The position numbers and the translations under genes were made by a program. Under the pieces are notes generated by a model. That model did no database searches. It saw only the letters and a list, made by a program, of their open reading frames with translations, and was not told the origin of the DNA. A stretch of 64,000 nucleotides of DNA from Nectonema munidae (Eukaryota > Nematomorpha > Nectonematoida > Nectonematidae), in NCBI GenBank assembly GCA_030549495.1, contig JAUIRK010000464.1, positions 1-64,000 of the forward strand, given 5' to 3'. Below are positions 33,995 through 48,900 of the stretch, piece after piece; the first letter of the stretch is position 1; every line of letters starts with the position of its first letter.

Positions 33995-36900
33995 GTATGT
34001 CCGTCCTCTTTGTTTCTTAATTATTTCTACAACCATACGTTTTTCATTTATTGCTTCGAAAATAAGAGCATTCATTTCATGTATCATATTATGAAAATAT
34101 TTTCATTTATTAAATCTGTGGCTTCCAATTTTATATTTCTACCAAGCTTATGGGACCGTAAAAAATCATTTTACGATTCCAACTCCATATGTTTGTATAG
34201 AAAACGAATGCATATAAACTAGCTTCTGGGCCGGATTTAAACACGTGGAGGCTCTGGGCATATATTTTGTGGAGGCCCACACTCTTTTAAAATGCTAAAA
34301 AGGTAACATCCAATTATTAATCATAGTAATTAAGAGATGTTAAGTTAATTTTAAGTAGTTAACATAAATTTACTCAGGTATATTATAATACATAAAACAT
34401 TTGAAATCGTATAACATGCACACACATATATTAGTCATATTTACACATATTTATTAAACATCAAAGACACAAGTGCCTAGAGAATCACAAACACAAAACA
34501 TGAGTCGATGTAATAATTACAAGCCAGGCACTTTACTAGACTTCATCTTTGCAAAGTGTTGAATCAATAGGCTAAAGTCAATCTCTCTGAAAATGTCATA
34601 TTCAATACTCATCAAAGCTAGATGACTAAGCCTATCATGAGACATTGTAGTGCGGAGTCGATTTTTTATGAACTTCATTTTACTGAATGAACGTTTCCCA
34701 GAACCGTTTGGCGTCATTAGTACCAAGTACATCCGTAGCATTATCTCAACATTTGGAAATGTATCCACAACTTGCTTCTCCATCAATAGTTTGTAAAGGA
34801 AATGCTCTCTCCCAATCTCAGTTCTCACACGATCTTCATCTTCAAGAATTTCAGTTAAGAAAGCTGCAAACTGCACAATTTCAGCACCAAGTGTTTGATC
34901 TAAATTATCTTTATATTCATCAACCTTTTTGCAGCTGCTGTTTCGATCTCATGGGAGTCCAATTAATTCATATTTCTCAAAAAACCGAAAAGAGAATAGG
35001 TGTTCTCATAAGATCTTGAACGTTGTTCCAAAGAACTCAGATATTGATCAACTGGAGGGAGAAAGCTTTGAACTCGAAATTTTTCTCACGCCGAAAGTGT
35101 AGCTTTTAATCTTCCATAATCTAATGGATTGAGGCGCTTACTTCGATAACGTTCGCGTGTCTCTACATATTCATAAGTTCCAAACATCACCTTCCCTTTT
35201 CCTTCATAATCATGAAAGTGCTCTGGTTTTTCACTCACAAAAGACAGCAGAGACTTCAATGCTGCTACTGCTGTGTTCAGATCGAGTTTGGGATCTTGCA
35301 ATTTATCACTTGTAGATTAACTCGAGCAATAATGTCGTGGCAAAATGCAGCATAGATACCACTCTCCAGTTTGCACATCATCTTGTCATGGAGACCATTT
35401 GCTCTGGAATGTGTTTTGAATGTTTTGTTTTCATTCTTCGATATATTTTCAAGTGTTTTGCGAAGGGATGATATCCATGGATGAGAGATTTTACTGCATT
35501 GGATCGGCAGGACCATAGAGTTGTGGATACCCTTTTTGTTACAAGACATCGAGCAGATTCCACAGTTTTTAGTGAGTCTGTAAGAAGTGCATAACGATTT
35601 TTTGAAGCTGTGAAGAATACATATAGTGCCTCAAGAAAGTCAAAAAATGCCACTGCTGAAGAACAGCATTCGCTTGTTGCTACTCCAACAAGATTTAGCG
35701 AATGTCCAGTACAGGGTATCCAAACTGCAAGATGATTTTCAGCTAACACTTTAACTTGAAGGCCATTGTATCCCACTCATTGCTGAGCGTTATCATAATT
35801 TTTGCACACGACAATTAAGAATGTCGTTATCATGGTCTTAAAGGAAATTCATCAATCCTTGAAACATTTCTACCGCCTTGTGTCCTTGATTCAGCAAAAA
35901 TTTCACAAATCTCTCAACTGGTGTATCATGTTCCATGTATCTGAAAATCAGAGTTAGTTAATCAACGTGACCTTCATCAGCAGTTGAATCAAGAGAAAAT
36001 GGTCTCGACACTTATGCATGAAATATTTTCTTTGAAAACTTGATTGCCCATTAGTGAGTGTACCAATTTCTTCACATGAAGACAAATAGTTTGTATGACC
36101 AGAACCATTTGTTGTTGTTGTTAGCCCATAGAGTATACTATCTTTATATGAGTATAATCTATCAGTTCAAAACAAGGCATTGTTTAAACTGAGAGGGTAT
36201 TTCCATAAAAGCAAATACTCTCAGGGAAAAGTGTAGAATTTTGTTACACTTTCGCAGCAGCAGCGATAAACCAGTGTAATTTCAGCCAACCCGCAAAAAT
36301 CCACCATAAGGTACTGCTGGCGTTTTGAAGGCTTCTACATATACCACGTCTGGCATGATTCCTGATGTGTTGTCCTAGGAAATCATATCCTGCCAAAAGT
36401 TCTAGTAACCCCAAGTAGTTGCCATATCCCCAATAATTTCATCATCTCTACGAAGAGCAAGGCCTCGCTCACATAAAACTTAGCATACTGTCCATTCGTT
36501 TAAGCATACTACGTCAATATTGTTTATGTCGATCGATTTCATAATCAATTTCAGAGTCTATGCGTCCAGCTTTCTTAGCACAACCTGCTGTTGACCAGCT
36601 TCAATATGATATTTGGATTGTTCGAACTAAGTTGATCCGTAGCATGTTTTCAGTCGCAGAAGCCATCATGTGTAAATTTGGATTTTACTTTACGAGTTCC
36701 CATTAACTTACAGAAAAAGCAGTAGACTCGACCATTTGCTGGAGAAAAACAGCGCCAAGAACGTTTCACAATTTCTCCATTGCTATTCGATGGCTCAAAC
36801 ATTGCTGGTGTACATTTCCTACTAACATCGTTTATAACTTTTTGAATTGTTGATTTAGCATCCAAAGACTTGGAATCACTGTGGTGGAGATCTATGGGGC

Positions 36901-39900
36901 CTTTGCGAGTCCAGTAATTAATGAATTCTGCTATGATATTCACTAGCCATAAACTGATGTCATCAACTTGTATGTCTTAATGATCTTTGTTTTGTATAAA
37001 TACAAATTTTAAAAATAAATCATTTTGCCTAAAAGGGCATAAACTTGAAACAAATTTCTATGCAAAATTTCTTAGGGTTGATGAAACTAAAATTTCGTTT
37101 TCCCCTTTCAAGTTTTAATTTTTTTAAAAGTAAAATCAAAATTTGAGCGAAACTAGGAGTGTGCTATGATCGAACTTAGTTCCCATAAAGTAATGTAAAA
37201 AAGTGTATTTAGATCATTCAAAATTGATAAATAATTTTCCTCCACAATAATTTAAACAGTGAGCACGCACTGATTGATAACATCAAATATTTGAGTCGGT
37301 ATATGCCGCTACTTTTTGAGTGTTTAGAGTCGAAGTCGTATTAACTACTAGAAGTCGGAAATTCATAATTAATACTACATTCAGCCACGCAGCCAGCTAT
37401 AGGGCACTTGGGGCCGGGCCCCTCCATCTAAGTTAAAGGCCCCACATTCAAAAAATTAAAATTTACAAATTAAAATGAAATAATGAATTAATTTTTGACA
37501 ATGGGCTGCTTATACGAACAATATAAAGCAAATAAAATGAAAATATAGAAAATTTATTGATATCATTCACGGCAACGATCAAACTGTTAACTTTGTTAAG
37601 ATGGACCTTCTACCTGTAATAAGAAAGCAGATTTACAATAAAAAATTTCTCTTGGGCTATGAAAAACGAAGATAAGAAATATTAACCATGATAAAATCCA
37701 AAACCTTAACAAAGAATAGGGGATTGTTATAAGCAGGATTTGATGCTTTAATTTTAGACAAAGCCAGTAGGTAAGCATGTACATTAGTGACCCATTTGGC
37801 CTATCCAAATATAAATCTCTGGGTACGTTACTGACTACATGTGTCTTCTTATTTTAGATACCTGTATTATTCAGTTTTCTGCGTTTACAAATCTGTCTGG
37901 AAAGGTCGGCAGATTGTCTAATGGTGGGGGCGTAGGGTCTCGATCCAGAGGGTTTGTTTATCCTTAAAACTAGATCCAATTAAGTAATTATGGAATCCCT
38001 TGGATGCGATACCGACAACTAAAAAATATATATATATAATCAGCCACGGGATGTTACTATGGGGCAGTTTGAGTTGGAACTCGCAAATAAAATGAAAATA
38101 TAGAAAAATTATTGATATTGGCCATAAGAAATATTAGCTATGATATAATCATAAATGTTAACAAATAAATAACAAGGGGCAAATAAAAGAGACTGGAGTT
38201 GTTAAACAGCATTTTTCACTTTCATTTCACACAAAGCTTATATGTAAACATATTACGCGTTTGGCCCCTCTGAATAAATATTTGTAGCTGTGTAGTGAAA
38301 TTCTTTCCCATGTTTCAATTAAGTTTAAATGAATGAGCATTGCATACTATACTAAAAGTGCTTGAGATAAAATAAGTTCGAGTTGGAAAAAATCGCTTTA
38401 CAGAAATTCGATCTGGACATAATATCGTGCCTCATAAAACAGGATTTTTTGGGACGTTTGATAAATTTTTAGATATTTGCATATTCCGGGGTTACTGTCA
38501 GCGCTTCTCAAACGGTGCACCGCGGCGTACTGCTGCGTCCTTGAAGATAGCCATGTGAACCATAAGATTCCATCTAGATCTGCGATTCTTAACAAGGGGC
38601 GCACGCACCCCAAGGAGACAACATAACAGGGGGTGCGTGAAACTACGAAATAATGGACAACATATGTAGTGACAAACTCACTTATTCCTCTGTTTATATA
38701 CATTATATATGTATATATTATTCGATTTTTCCATATCAATCTCAATGTTTCTCCCCAAAGTTTCAGTTATTTCATAGGTGCGCCCTAGGGTAAAAAAGTT
38801 TGAGAAGCACTGGTCTAAATACTCTTGAAATAGGATTTCTTTTCCAAATCCACTCGAAGTTTAACTGAGCGTGAAAAATACACTTTTCAAATATGCTTAT
38901 TTTTTACTTAGGTTGTGAAGACGATTGGATTGAGAGAAATTTGGTTTTTTGGCTTGCAGTATGTGGACTCAAAAAATTATCTAACATGGCTGAAATTGAA
39001 TAAAAAGGTTTTTCCCTCTCATTATTCTTATTTTTTAATGACAAACTTTAAGCATATTCTCTCACCAAGTTTTTTTGATTATATTTTTAACCCATTTTAA
39101 CTCCTACATTGTAAAAACTTATGTTTAAACTTAAAACGTTCAAATAGTAATATCAGACAAAACTCGATCACTTCTTGTTCCATTTGTTGTATGACTAAAT
39201 GTCGACACAAATAAAAAATATTTGAGCCGAAAGAAAGGAATGCCCCACTTAAATTATTATTAGCCTTAATAAGAATGGATATTGAGTTAAAGTTTTAGAA
39301 GAATAAAAGAGAAAGAATGACTTGAAGGCAGCAAAAACAAAAAAATTGTCCAAAAGTATTGTGCACAGTGTTTAAACTCCCATGGACACTATGAAAGATT
39401 TATAGATGTTGCCAGAAACAGTCACAAAAAAGTAGTGTGTTTATTCAAAACCTTTAATTTAACTCTTCTGTTCTCTTTTGAATCGCATATTACTTTCATT
39501 GCTTCACTTCTTGTCTGTCCACCATATGTGTATTGTTTTTATAATGTATCCATCATGTTTGTATTGTATTAAATATTTTCTACTGATAATGTTTGAGATG
39601 CTAAATGATGAGATTGTTGTGAAAGGAACAATTGGTCTCATTATCACGATTAAAAATGAGGATTGCAACCAGATAAAGTCGCCTCAATTCTGAATGGGTT
39701 GCTGGCTGCTTTAGGTAAAATAAAAAGCATGTTAAAAGATGGGGAAAAATATAGGGACTTTAAGAAAATGGTTTTCAATAGCGAGCATCCCGTTTTAACG
39801 AACTCAACGCTTAGATCGAGTCTACTGTATTCAACTTAAATAATTACCTAATTAACTACTAACTGTATTTTTTTAATTGTTTTTTTCGTATCTTTTTTTT

Positions 39901-42900
39901 TTTTAATTATTTCCTTGGACATAGTTTCACATTCCGCAAGTTGTCGGCATTTTGTGTTCACATTGCTTCATATAATCCAAAAATTTTGTCTCTCTCCATG
40001 GCAACCAAATTTCCTATGAATAATTGTGGTCTATTTTCTTATTGTCTTCTTTCAGCTTATTATTTCAATAAATTACTTCATTTTATTCTACCCAAACTTT
40101 TTTTTAAATTTTAAAACTTTTCATTATAGCATAGATTCCGTCGTTAAAGAGTTTTTTTTTGACATCACCGGTCCTCATCGTTTATTTAATCCAGTTTAGA
40201 CCAATGTTCACATAGGAAATGCAGAAGAACCCGTACTTTCAATGAAATTAAATAGGAATTACTAAAGTCGCATGCTGGTCGTAAATGCGTTAAGTCAGTT
40301 TTTTCGCTTTCGACTTTTTGACGCCAAACATGTGAAATGCATCACGTTCTTCATTTCTTTCATGCTAATCCTCCTGGCTTTTCCTTTATCTGTTCTTTCC
40401 ACAAAACTCTATTCCACCTGACATTCCTTCTTCCATACACTACAAGATTCCAAACTGTTCAAACCCTATTTATCATCTCGTTTTAATCCCCTAACTACTT
40501 GTCCACGCCGGGAGTGTAATCTGAACTTGAATAGTTCAATATTGGCAAGTGGAAAATAACCTTCAATGCTATTCCTGAATACCTGTAATATTTTAGCTGT
40601 CACAAAAGCAATATATAGAAGTCAATTTAATGATAAGCTATCTAAACTTAAATGCCTGATACAATAAAATACCTCAAGTGATATGAAAACTCATTACAAA
40701 AGAAAAGCAGACTTTGTTTTTAATTTATCCTCTAAATTTATTCCCTAATTCACACCAATAAATTCGCACTTGACTTAGGGTTAGTGTATCCTCAAGGATC
40801 AGGCATATTTACAAAGAGATACTAGCAAATTTAGTCTTTCAACACACTCTTAGTTCATCATTGAAGCAGGATGGATAAAACGCCTATGAGAGGTGACGAC
40901 ATTCTTAATCCTATTAAAATGTATATTTTGTGTTTTTATTCGCCAAAAAATAATTACAAGCAATATAAAGAATTAAAACATCAGAATTGTATGATGCCAT
41001 GCTTTTATGGCGCAGTGTAATATAATTGCGCCAAAGACCTTGGCATGTGAAAACTTCAAAAAGGGCGAGTTTACAAGCATTTTAATATGCGTATACTCGT
41101 TTTTTGTCTAATAAAATTTATGTGAAAAAGTCATAATACCTTCATAATAAAGTGAAAATAAACGTATAATAAAATTGAAACAGTTGCTAAGGACAAATTT
41201 TGTTAAAACCAAATACATTTAAATTAACCCTTTGAGGGCCGGTGTTACACCGGTGCACCAAGAAATGAAAAATTCCATTGAAAGAGAAAGCACACGGTTA
41301 GTCTTCAGATAATTCATCATTTGATTCCAGAGAAAGCAGTAATTTGTATCAAAAGTAAATTGAAATCAAGAAATTGTCCGCGTCGTTTAAAAATCACGAA
41401 CACATTAAATGGGTTAATTCGGTCTGCTAATTCATAAAAAAATTAAAACTAAAAATGCGCCATGGATTCCAATCCATTGATTTCTAACCTTGCTCACCGT
41501 GTCTAGCTACGCTACTTCCTCTGCAATCTTCATTATTGATTTGCAGAATTTTTAAGACTAATGGTCTGCTTTCTTTTCCAGTCAAATTTTATATATTTAA
41601 AGCAGAGTTTCCCAAACTTTTTGAAATGCGCAACCCTTTTTGGTGTTAGAGAAATATTTCATTGAACCCTAGATTCTGATACTTTTATATGTTTCATAAT
41701 GTGATTAATTTTATTTATTTTCATATTCTTTTCTGACAATATTTTGTGGACTATGGAATCCTGTCCGTGTAAGCACAAAGGATAAGCGAATGGAATAAAT
41801 GCTTTACTGTCTATCTGTGTGTATCCTCACATTTATAATTACATGCATACAATAGAAACTAGATATAGCGAACTTCTAGAGAGCATTAGATTTATTTCAG
41901 GATAACTAAACTTTGTTATCCCCGCACTGAGTTCAAAAATAAAATAAATTTTGTTAAAAAGATACTACTATGTATATATTTTGAGTTCATTAACTTTATT
42001 TCATTTGTTTCTTTTTGTATAAATAACTGTTCGGCGCGTCATTTTATCCAAAAACCGAATGTGAAATTATTCATATTTACGGAATTTATTTAAATAATTT
42101 TTATAAAATATTGCTATGATTCACTTCAATCAAAGGATAGGTAGCTGATTAATTAATAAAAATCTATAAAATTAATAAACTATAAATAAACTTTTTAAAA
42201 ATATTTAAAAACTTCCAATTTGAAAGCAAACTGTACGGTCCTATATGATACTACTGTTCTTTAGATAACACCCCTTTTTAAGAAATAATATTTTAATATT
42301 ATTGAAGTTAATGAATGGACTACATTTAATTATATTTCAGGAGAAAAAATATTCAATCGAACTTCCATGTTTAACCTCCCATACTCCTTATTACGTTTTG
42401 AAATATTTTTAGTGAATCTTTGTCCTCCTCTTCATACTTTTTGAAAATTAGGATTATTAGGATGATGGTGAGAGAGCTACAGCCCCTCATACCATTGGAA
42501 AGTTAACACATTTATTGAGGATAAAAATGCATAAGAACAAAAGAAAGGAGAGGTGGTGGGGAAAATATATATACAGGATTAGTTGCTTGAGGAAAAATCA
42601 CCATACGTCATCTCCTTCTTTCTTCTCCGATAGTACGCAGTATTGTCCATTCCTGGGTGGGTGCTTGAAGGGCGGAGAGGGATGGGGAAAAACTTTCAAA
42701 AGGAAGAAAGATAAGAATGAAGTAGCTCCTAGTATCATATACTAGCCTCATATACTCTATGGTACCATTATTTTTGGGGAGCTAAGAACCTTAAGACAAG
42801 ACTCTTTTTGGCGAGAGGGGAAATCAGCATGATTCCCAACTGTATTGATGTATTCAATTTGGTCCATTTTCTTCATAATTCTTCTGCGTTCTCTTTGGCA

Positions 42901-45900
42901 ACTTTTGTTTTAAATGGGTTAGTAAAAATTAAGTTAAATTTTGCCAACTGATAATGCCTTACCAAGCCAGTCCTAACATCTAAGATGAGTGATAGCTGAC
43001 TCAAATCAAAATTAACACCAAAATCATTTAAAATATAAAAACGTGATGTTTTAAAATCTATTAATTTCTTTTGTTTCACATTTTTTGGAGTGGTTTTAAA
43101 TATAAATCAAAAATAATGTTATACATCTTTTATCTTAAATCATTTCTTTTCACTAATTCTACGATGAACGCTTTCAAGAATACAAATTATATACATATAT
43201 ATTATCATATATATATATAGTGGATAGATATATACTTGTGAATCTGTCATAGAAAGTAGACTTATATTGTATTTCTGACCTGATAATCGCTATATACGAT
43301 AAATTGAATAAGAACATCAAACGGTGTGTATCACATATATATCATATACACAATGTTAATTTCACTTAACCATTTTCTCTTTTACTTATCTCGGGATATT
43401 ATACTTCACACATACGCATGCATGCTATGAAAAATGTTTGTGAATGTTATATGCGAACTTTTGTAATCCTTCTATATATCTTTGTGTGGTCCTATTAAAT
43501 ACAATGCAGAATTTTTTCTTCTCTGACATCAATGTTCTTTGCTTGCTTTTTCTTAACAATCTCTCTTTATCTTGTTTCTCCACTCAGGAATAATTCTTTA
43601 ATGAATTAAAAAGTGGGGAACTTATATCCGTTATAATCTTATCCATTTCTACTCATCACTTAAGATCGATCATTTGACAGAAATGTTCTTTTTGTCTAGT
43701 ACTATGATAACAGAGACATTATTGTAGAATATTAAAGAATTTATTTCTCAAAAAAAGATGCAACACTCTGCGCGTAATGTCAATTGTGTTGGGCTAATAA
43801 AAAGCGTATAAAATTATGTATCTCAGGGGATTTGCAGGGAGACGCTGAATATAGTTGTGTACAGACAGGGGCGTAGAGTCGAACTTAAGGTAAATGAGTT
43901 TGGCAAGGAGTAAGCCTGCTAAATTGCACTTATCAAACTGTTTATTGTTGAACAGACTCTGAATTGAAAGAGTTGAATTGAAACTCTGAATTAACAAGAT
44001 TGTCATCGCCGTGCTTACACTTTTGGCATTTAGAATATTAGCTCGAAATGTGTGTTGCAGATATTCAACTAGAAAACCTTATGTTTTATCAGTGTGGTAA
44101 TTGCGTTGCGTTTTTAATTAAATGCTCATCTACAGTCATTAAGTTTAACCAGGTGTTAATTCCAACAAAATGGCATATGTCTTTTTACCCAAAAACAACC
44201 GTTCGAACTTTAGGTTGAACAGTGCGTATAGTAGTAATATCTGGTAGTGATACAAAAAAATTCTAAGAGGAATTTTAAAAATACAAAATCATTCTTTTTA
44301 TTTGTTCAGAAAATGCTACTTTGGAGTGTATCTGAAGTTTATTGAAAATTTTTAATTCATGAATTCTAATCTACTTCAGAATAATCTTTAGAAAATGATT
44401 TCCACTGTCTTATTAACTGAAATCGTCAACTCATCCTTCCACTAAACATTTTGCATCTTTACTAGGTCGCTTACGATTTCTCAGATATCTTTTTAAAATG
44501 TTTTTCTAAAATAATTTTGTTTCACGCAAAGTAACATGGTTATTTTTATTCATTTTATTCTCCTATAATTCTGTCATTATATCTGTGTAACAAAAATAGT
44601 AAGCAGAACACCTTTTATTGAATCGCTATACTCGGCCATTCGTTTCTGAATTTCTACTGTAATATCTTTTTTCCAATTTTTGAGAATACCGTCTAACATT
44701 ATCCATCTGAGTAGGGCACTATAATTTGTGGAAACAGAAGCACAAGTATTACCAAACCATTTTGTCCACAAAAACTTTGCTTATGTAATCAAATGAAACA
44801 GTTCATGAAACCTTTCTGCAATTTTCTTGATCTCTTTGAAAATAATTAGAGGATATTTTTGTACATTTAAAACTTTTACAGATGTTTTTTCTTGCTAACG
44901 TATGCATACATATTTATATCTTATTTACCTTTTGCGTTTCAGGTGATGAATCAAGATTTAGGGAAAGATAATTCTCAGCTCCAATTCAAATTCAAATCCA
45001 AATTTTATCCCGAAGATGTTGCAGAGGAACTCATTCAAGACATAACTAAAGTTTGCCTTTTTTTAATACATGATTTTTTTATCAAAAAATTGTTGTTTGT
45101 CATCAACACAACCCAGTTTATTTTTTTGCCCATAAATATCAAAAATGATTTTTTCATGGAGTAAGAGTATACAAAAAAAATAGTACCAAATTTATAATTT
45201 TATGTTTAAAATTCATAAAAAAATGTTTTAAAATAGTTTTGTAAAAAAATGAAGAAAAAAAACATTAAAAAAATAATGCGTATACATAGTTAGTATATGG
45301 AACAATTGTAATTGATAACGATCTATTAATTTGAAACACTTTACCAAATATCTGCTTTTCTGTGTAGCTGGTTTTAAAATTTCTCGTTATGCTGCCAGCT
45401 CCTTCAACTTCAAACTAAAATCCTGGTCCTATCCAACTACATTTTTAACGACAATACTAATAATATTCCATCCCAATTCTTTTGACGAAAACAACATCCG
45501 CTGTTCTCTCGACCCCTTCTGAGCTCCGTTTAAAATTCCTAGCTCATACTAGACTGCAGGCGATCTTTGTGTAGTTTAGTTGTTACTCATTATAAAAGTT
45601 TTGACTCTTCTACTTTTAGTCCCCTTGATACGTTAACTGTGTCTGCATTACGATATTAATACTTTAATTAATTGCGCAAAAATTATTTACAGCGCATGTT
45701 CTACCTTCAAATCAAAGATGCCATATTGAGCGATGAAATTTACTGTCCGCCAGAAACAAGTGTTCTGCTTGCATCGTATGCCGTCCATGTTAAATACGGT
45801 GACTATAATTCTGAAGTTGCTATCGTTGGCTTCCTATCCAATGACAGACTCCTACCGCAAAGGTATAAATTTTTTACATCTCTTCAAGAAAATTATGAAT

Positions 45901-48900
45901 TATGGGCCCACAATTCCTATTTTTCATTAATAAAATTTTCGAACAAATGTACTATGGTGCTATACCAGCATCGAAATAAAAAAAATACACTAGTTCTGGA
46001 ACATATTCTTTTTTTTTATTTTTCTTCCATTTAGTTTTATTTATCTTCTCCATCTATCTTTTTTCTTCCTTGTTCATTTTCATTTTAATAATCTTCATAG
46101 AAACTATCATTTTCTAAGCAAGCTTCACCATTAGAATCACTGCTAACATTATCAATTTTCTCTGAACCAGTTTCATAAAAATCTATTTCATTTTCACTTT
46201 CATTTTGAACAAGGAGCGTACATTTGGCCAAAGGGGCATATCAGACATGTCATATCATAACACATTTGGCAAGGTAGCCTAATTAAATTTTTATTATTAG
46301 TACCATTTTACAGCTTTATCATAAAACCAATATTATCGCTTAATTAACTTTTGAATGATATTTTCATGGCCCTCTCAAACTTGGGCTTAAAAAGTTCAGG
46401 TGAGTGAATATTTTCAGTAAAGATTAATGATGAATCTACAATTTTAAGATCTGTTGGGTTAAAGATGGGTTGGTTCGACTTTCAAGTTCATATATGTTAT
46501 ATTCAAAATATCTTGTGATATTTTATTGGTTAAAATAGAGGTGATATTTCATCTAAAAACAGCAAGATACTCTCTTATTTATTAAACATCTTTTTTTCAA
46601 ATCCAAGAATTGCCCGATGGATAAGAAAATGACTTTTTTTGTTGAATTATTGTCTTCATTTTTTAGAGTGTTTGATCAGCATAAACTGACAAGACTGCAA
46701 TGGGAGGAAAGAATCATAAATTGGTATGCAGAGCATAAAGGCATGTTGCGGTAAGGAAGTATTTTTCATCCTTCTTTTATAATAATATATCGGATTCATA
46801 GAAATAATGTCTGTTCATTGTCCCAATTTTTAGCCATATCATCATTAAGTTCAATCAAATTTAGCCTTTTTTCTGAAGGAACAGTTGTAAATCAGATCCT
46901 TAAGATGATTTGTGTTAATATTCCCTCTCTAAATAATATTTTAGATAAGCATTCACTCATACTGTGTTCGTATATATTTAAAAAATTCACTTTAGAAACA
47001 GTGTTCGTTAATCTCAAAGATCTACGATTTAATTGATTTATCAATATAATTTTGAAAAATACTGATCTAAATAATGTTTATAATTATAAAATCATAACAT
47101 TTTTTTAACGTGAAGCTTATGATATTGGTAAATTATTATTCTGAAAAAAGTAAATATGATTATGAAAACTCATAAATTTTTGTTTCAATCTTAAACTTTG
47201 AATTAGAATGATTATAATTGAATTATAATGAATTTTGCAGAGAAGACGCCATGATAGAGTATATGAAGATTGCTCAAGACCTGGAGATGTATGGCGTCAA
47301 CTACTTTGACATCAAGAACAAGAAAGGCACAGAATTATTTTTGGGCGTTGATGCTCTCGGCCTGAATATTTACGAAAAAGAGGACAAGTAATTTGAACTT
47401 TTTTCTAGCGAAATATTTTTCACTCTCCTTTTTTTTTAATACTTTGCGACCTTTCATTTTTGTTTATCCTTAAAATTGTGTGCACCGGATAAATACTAAA
47501 TGAAATATGACGTCTTCAAACTTTTAAATATTTTTTATTGGAGGTTTTAAATGAATACTTCTAATCCTAGCAGACGTTTCGAGCTTGAGATCTAATAATT
47601 TTAACATTAAACCGAAAGTAAAAAGTCCACCTCCAAAAAGAAGTGAAATGAGAACCCATGGGAACTAAAGGTAAAGTTGAGACATTTCGTATCGTTAAAA
47701 TGAATTAATTTGTTCCTAAATGTTTCTTTATTACTTATTTTTACATTTGCATCAGTTCAATTAATCACTGAACTCAAACATTATCTAATAGGAATATTTA
47801 AAATAAAACACTTTTTATTTTCAATGTTATAACTAAGGCAGTTAAAAATTGACCCAAAAAATTTCAAATTATTGACTTTTTATTGTAAGAATTTTTTAAT
47901 GAGAAACAAGGCTTTTTGTTCTAATTTAGATTGTGTATAATTTCAAACTTTAGAAATTCGGTCTTGAATATTATTTTTCTTAAACAGTTTTGCTAATTAA
48001 AACATCTTGAAACATCGATAGGCTAGAGTAAATCTTACGAATTTAAATCTTAAAAATTTCAGTTTTTGAAAGAGGAATCTTCTGCTATCTTTTTAAATGA
48101 GTTTTTTTTTAATATAATTAATTGAGCTAGAAATGATTAAAAGAAATATCAAAAATGAATTTAGATAGAAGGAATTTCTAAAAAGATTTTTAGCAATATA
48201 TTGACCTAATTCAAAAACATTTACCTTACAGAAAAAAATGCACTTTATTGGCCTATAAAAAATTTTTTAATTAAAAAAATAAGGGCATTTTGTATAGTAG
48301 TTCCTCAATCAATTTTATAAAACGTTAATTGAAAAAAATTGACTTTAACTGTCTAAGTTGTTATAACCTTCTCAAAATGAAATGTTTTCTAAGAATTTGA
48401 CGCTCATTGGTCTTGCCATCTGCAAAAGATTTTCAGATCTTTTGCAGCGCTTTGACAGGCTTTCGACGATTTAATCAAAATGAGTAGGAAATTAGTTATT
48501 CATTGTTTCACATATCATCCAGAATTGCTACTACGCTTCCCTCTATGCAAGAAAAATTTCATAAGTAAAAACTATCGTAGGCATTGCGAACACGAAATCC
48601 CAAATTCGCCAAATCAATATATGATCTAGAGTGCTTCTTTAGGGACTTTTATTGGATCGTTGTGCATTTCTTGATGGGATACCCTTTCTGACGTCAAACG
48701 GATAGCATCGTATTAACCGACAAGAAATTCTATTTCGTTTACATCGTGAATCGAACCCGATATCTTTGGAATGAAATTCCTGGGGTCTAACCTAAGTCAT
48801 CATCAAATGTATAAATGATATAAACAGGTATTCGTTGTAAATTCCTGTACAGTAAAAGCCAGTATTGTGTTTCCCTCGAAATATCAAAGTCTGCTGCTGG

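Noticed and set aside
46060-46260. Acidic minus-strand text ([18 protein letters not shown]) as a transposase tail
   Set aside because: Composition alone resembles the pogo-like tail at 60400-60500, but no other part of a transposase lies beside it.
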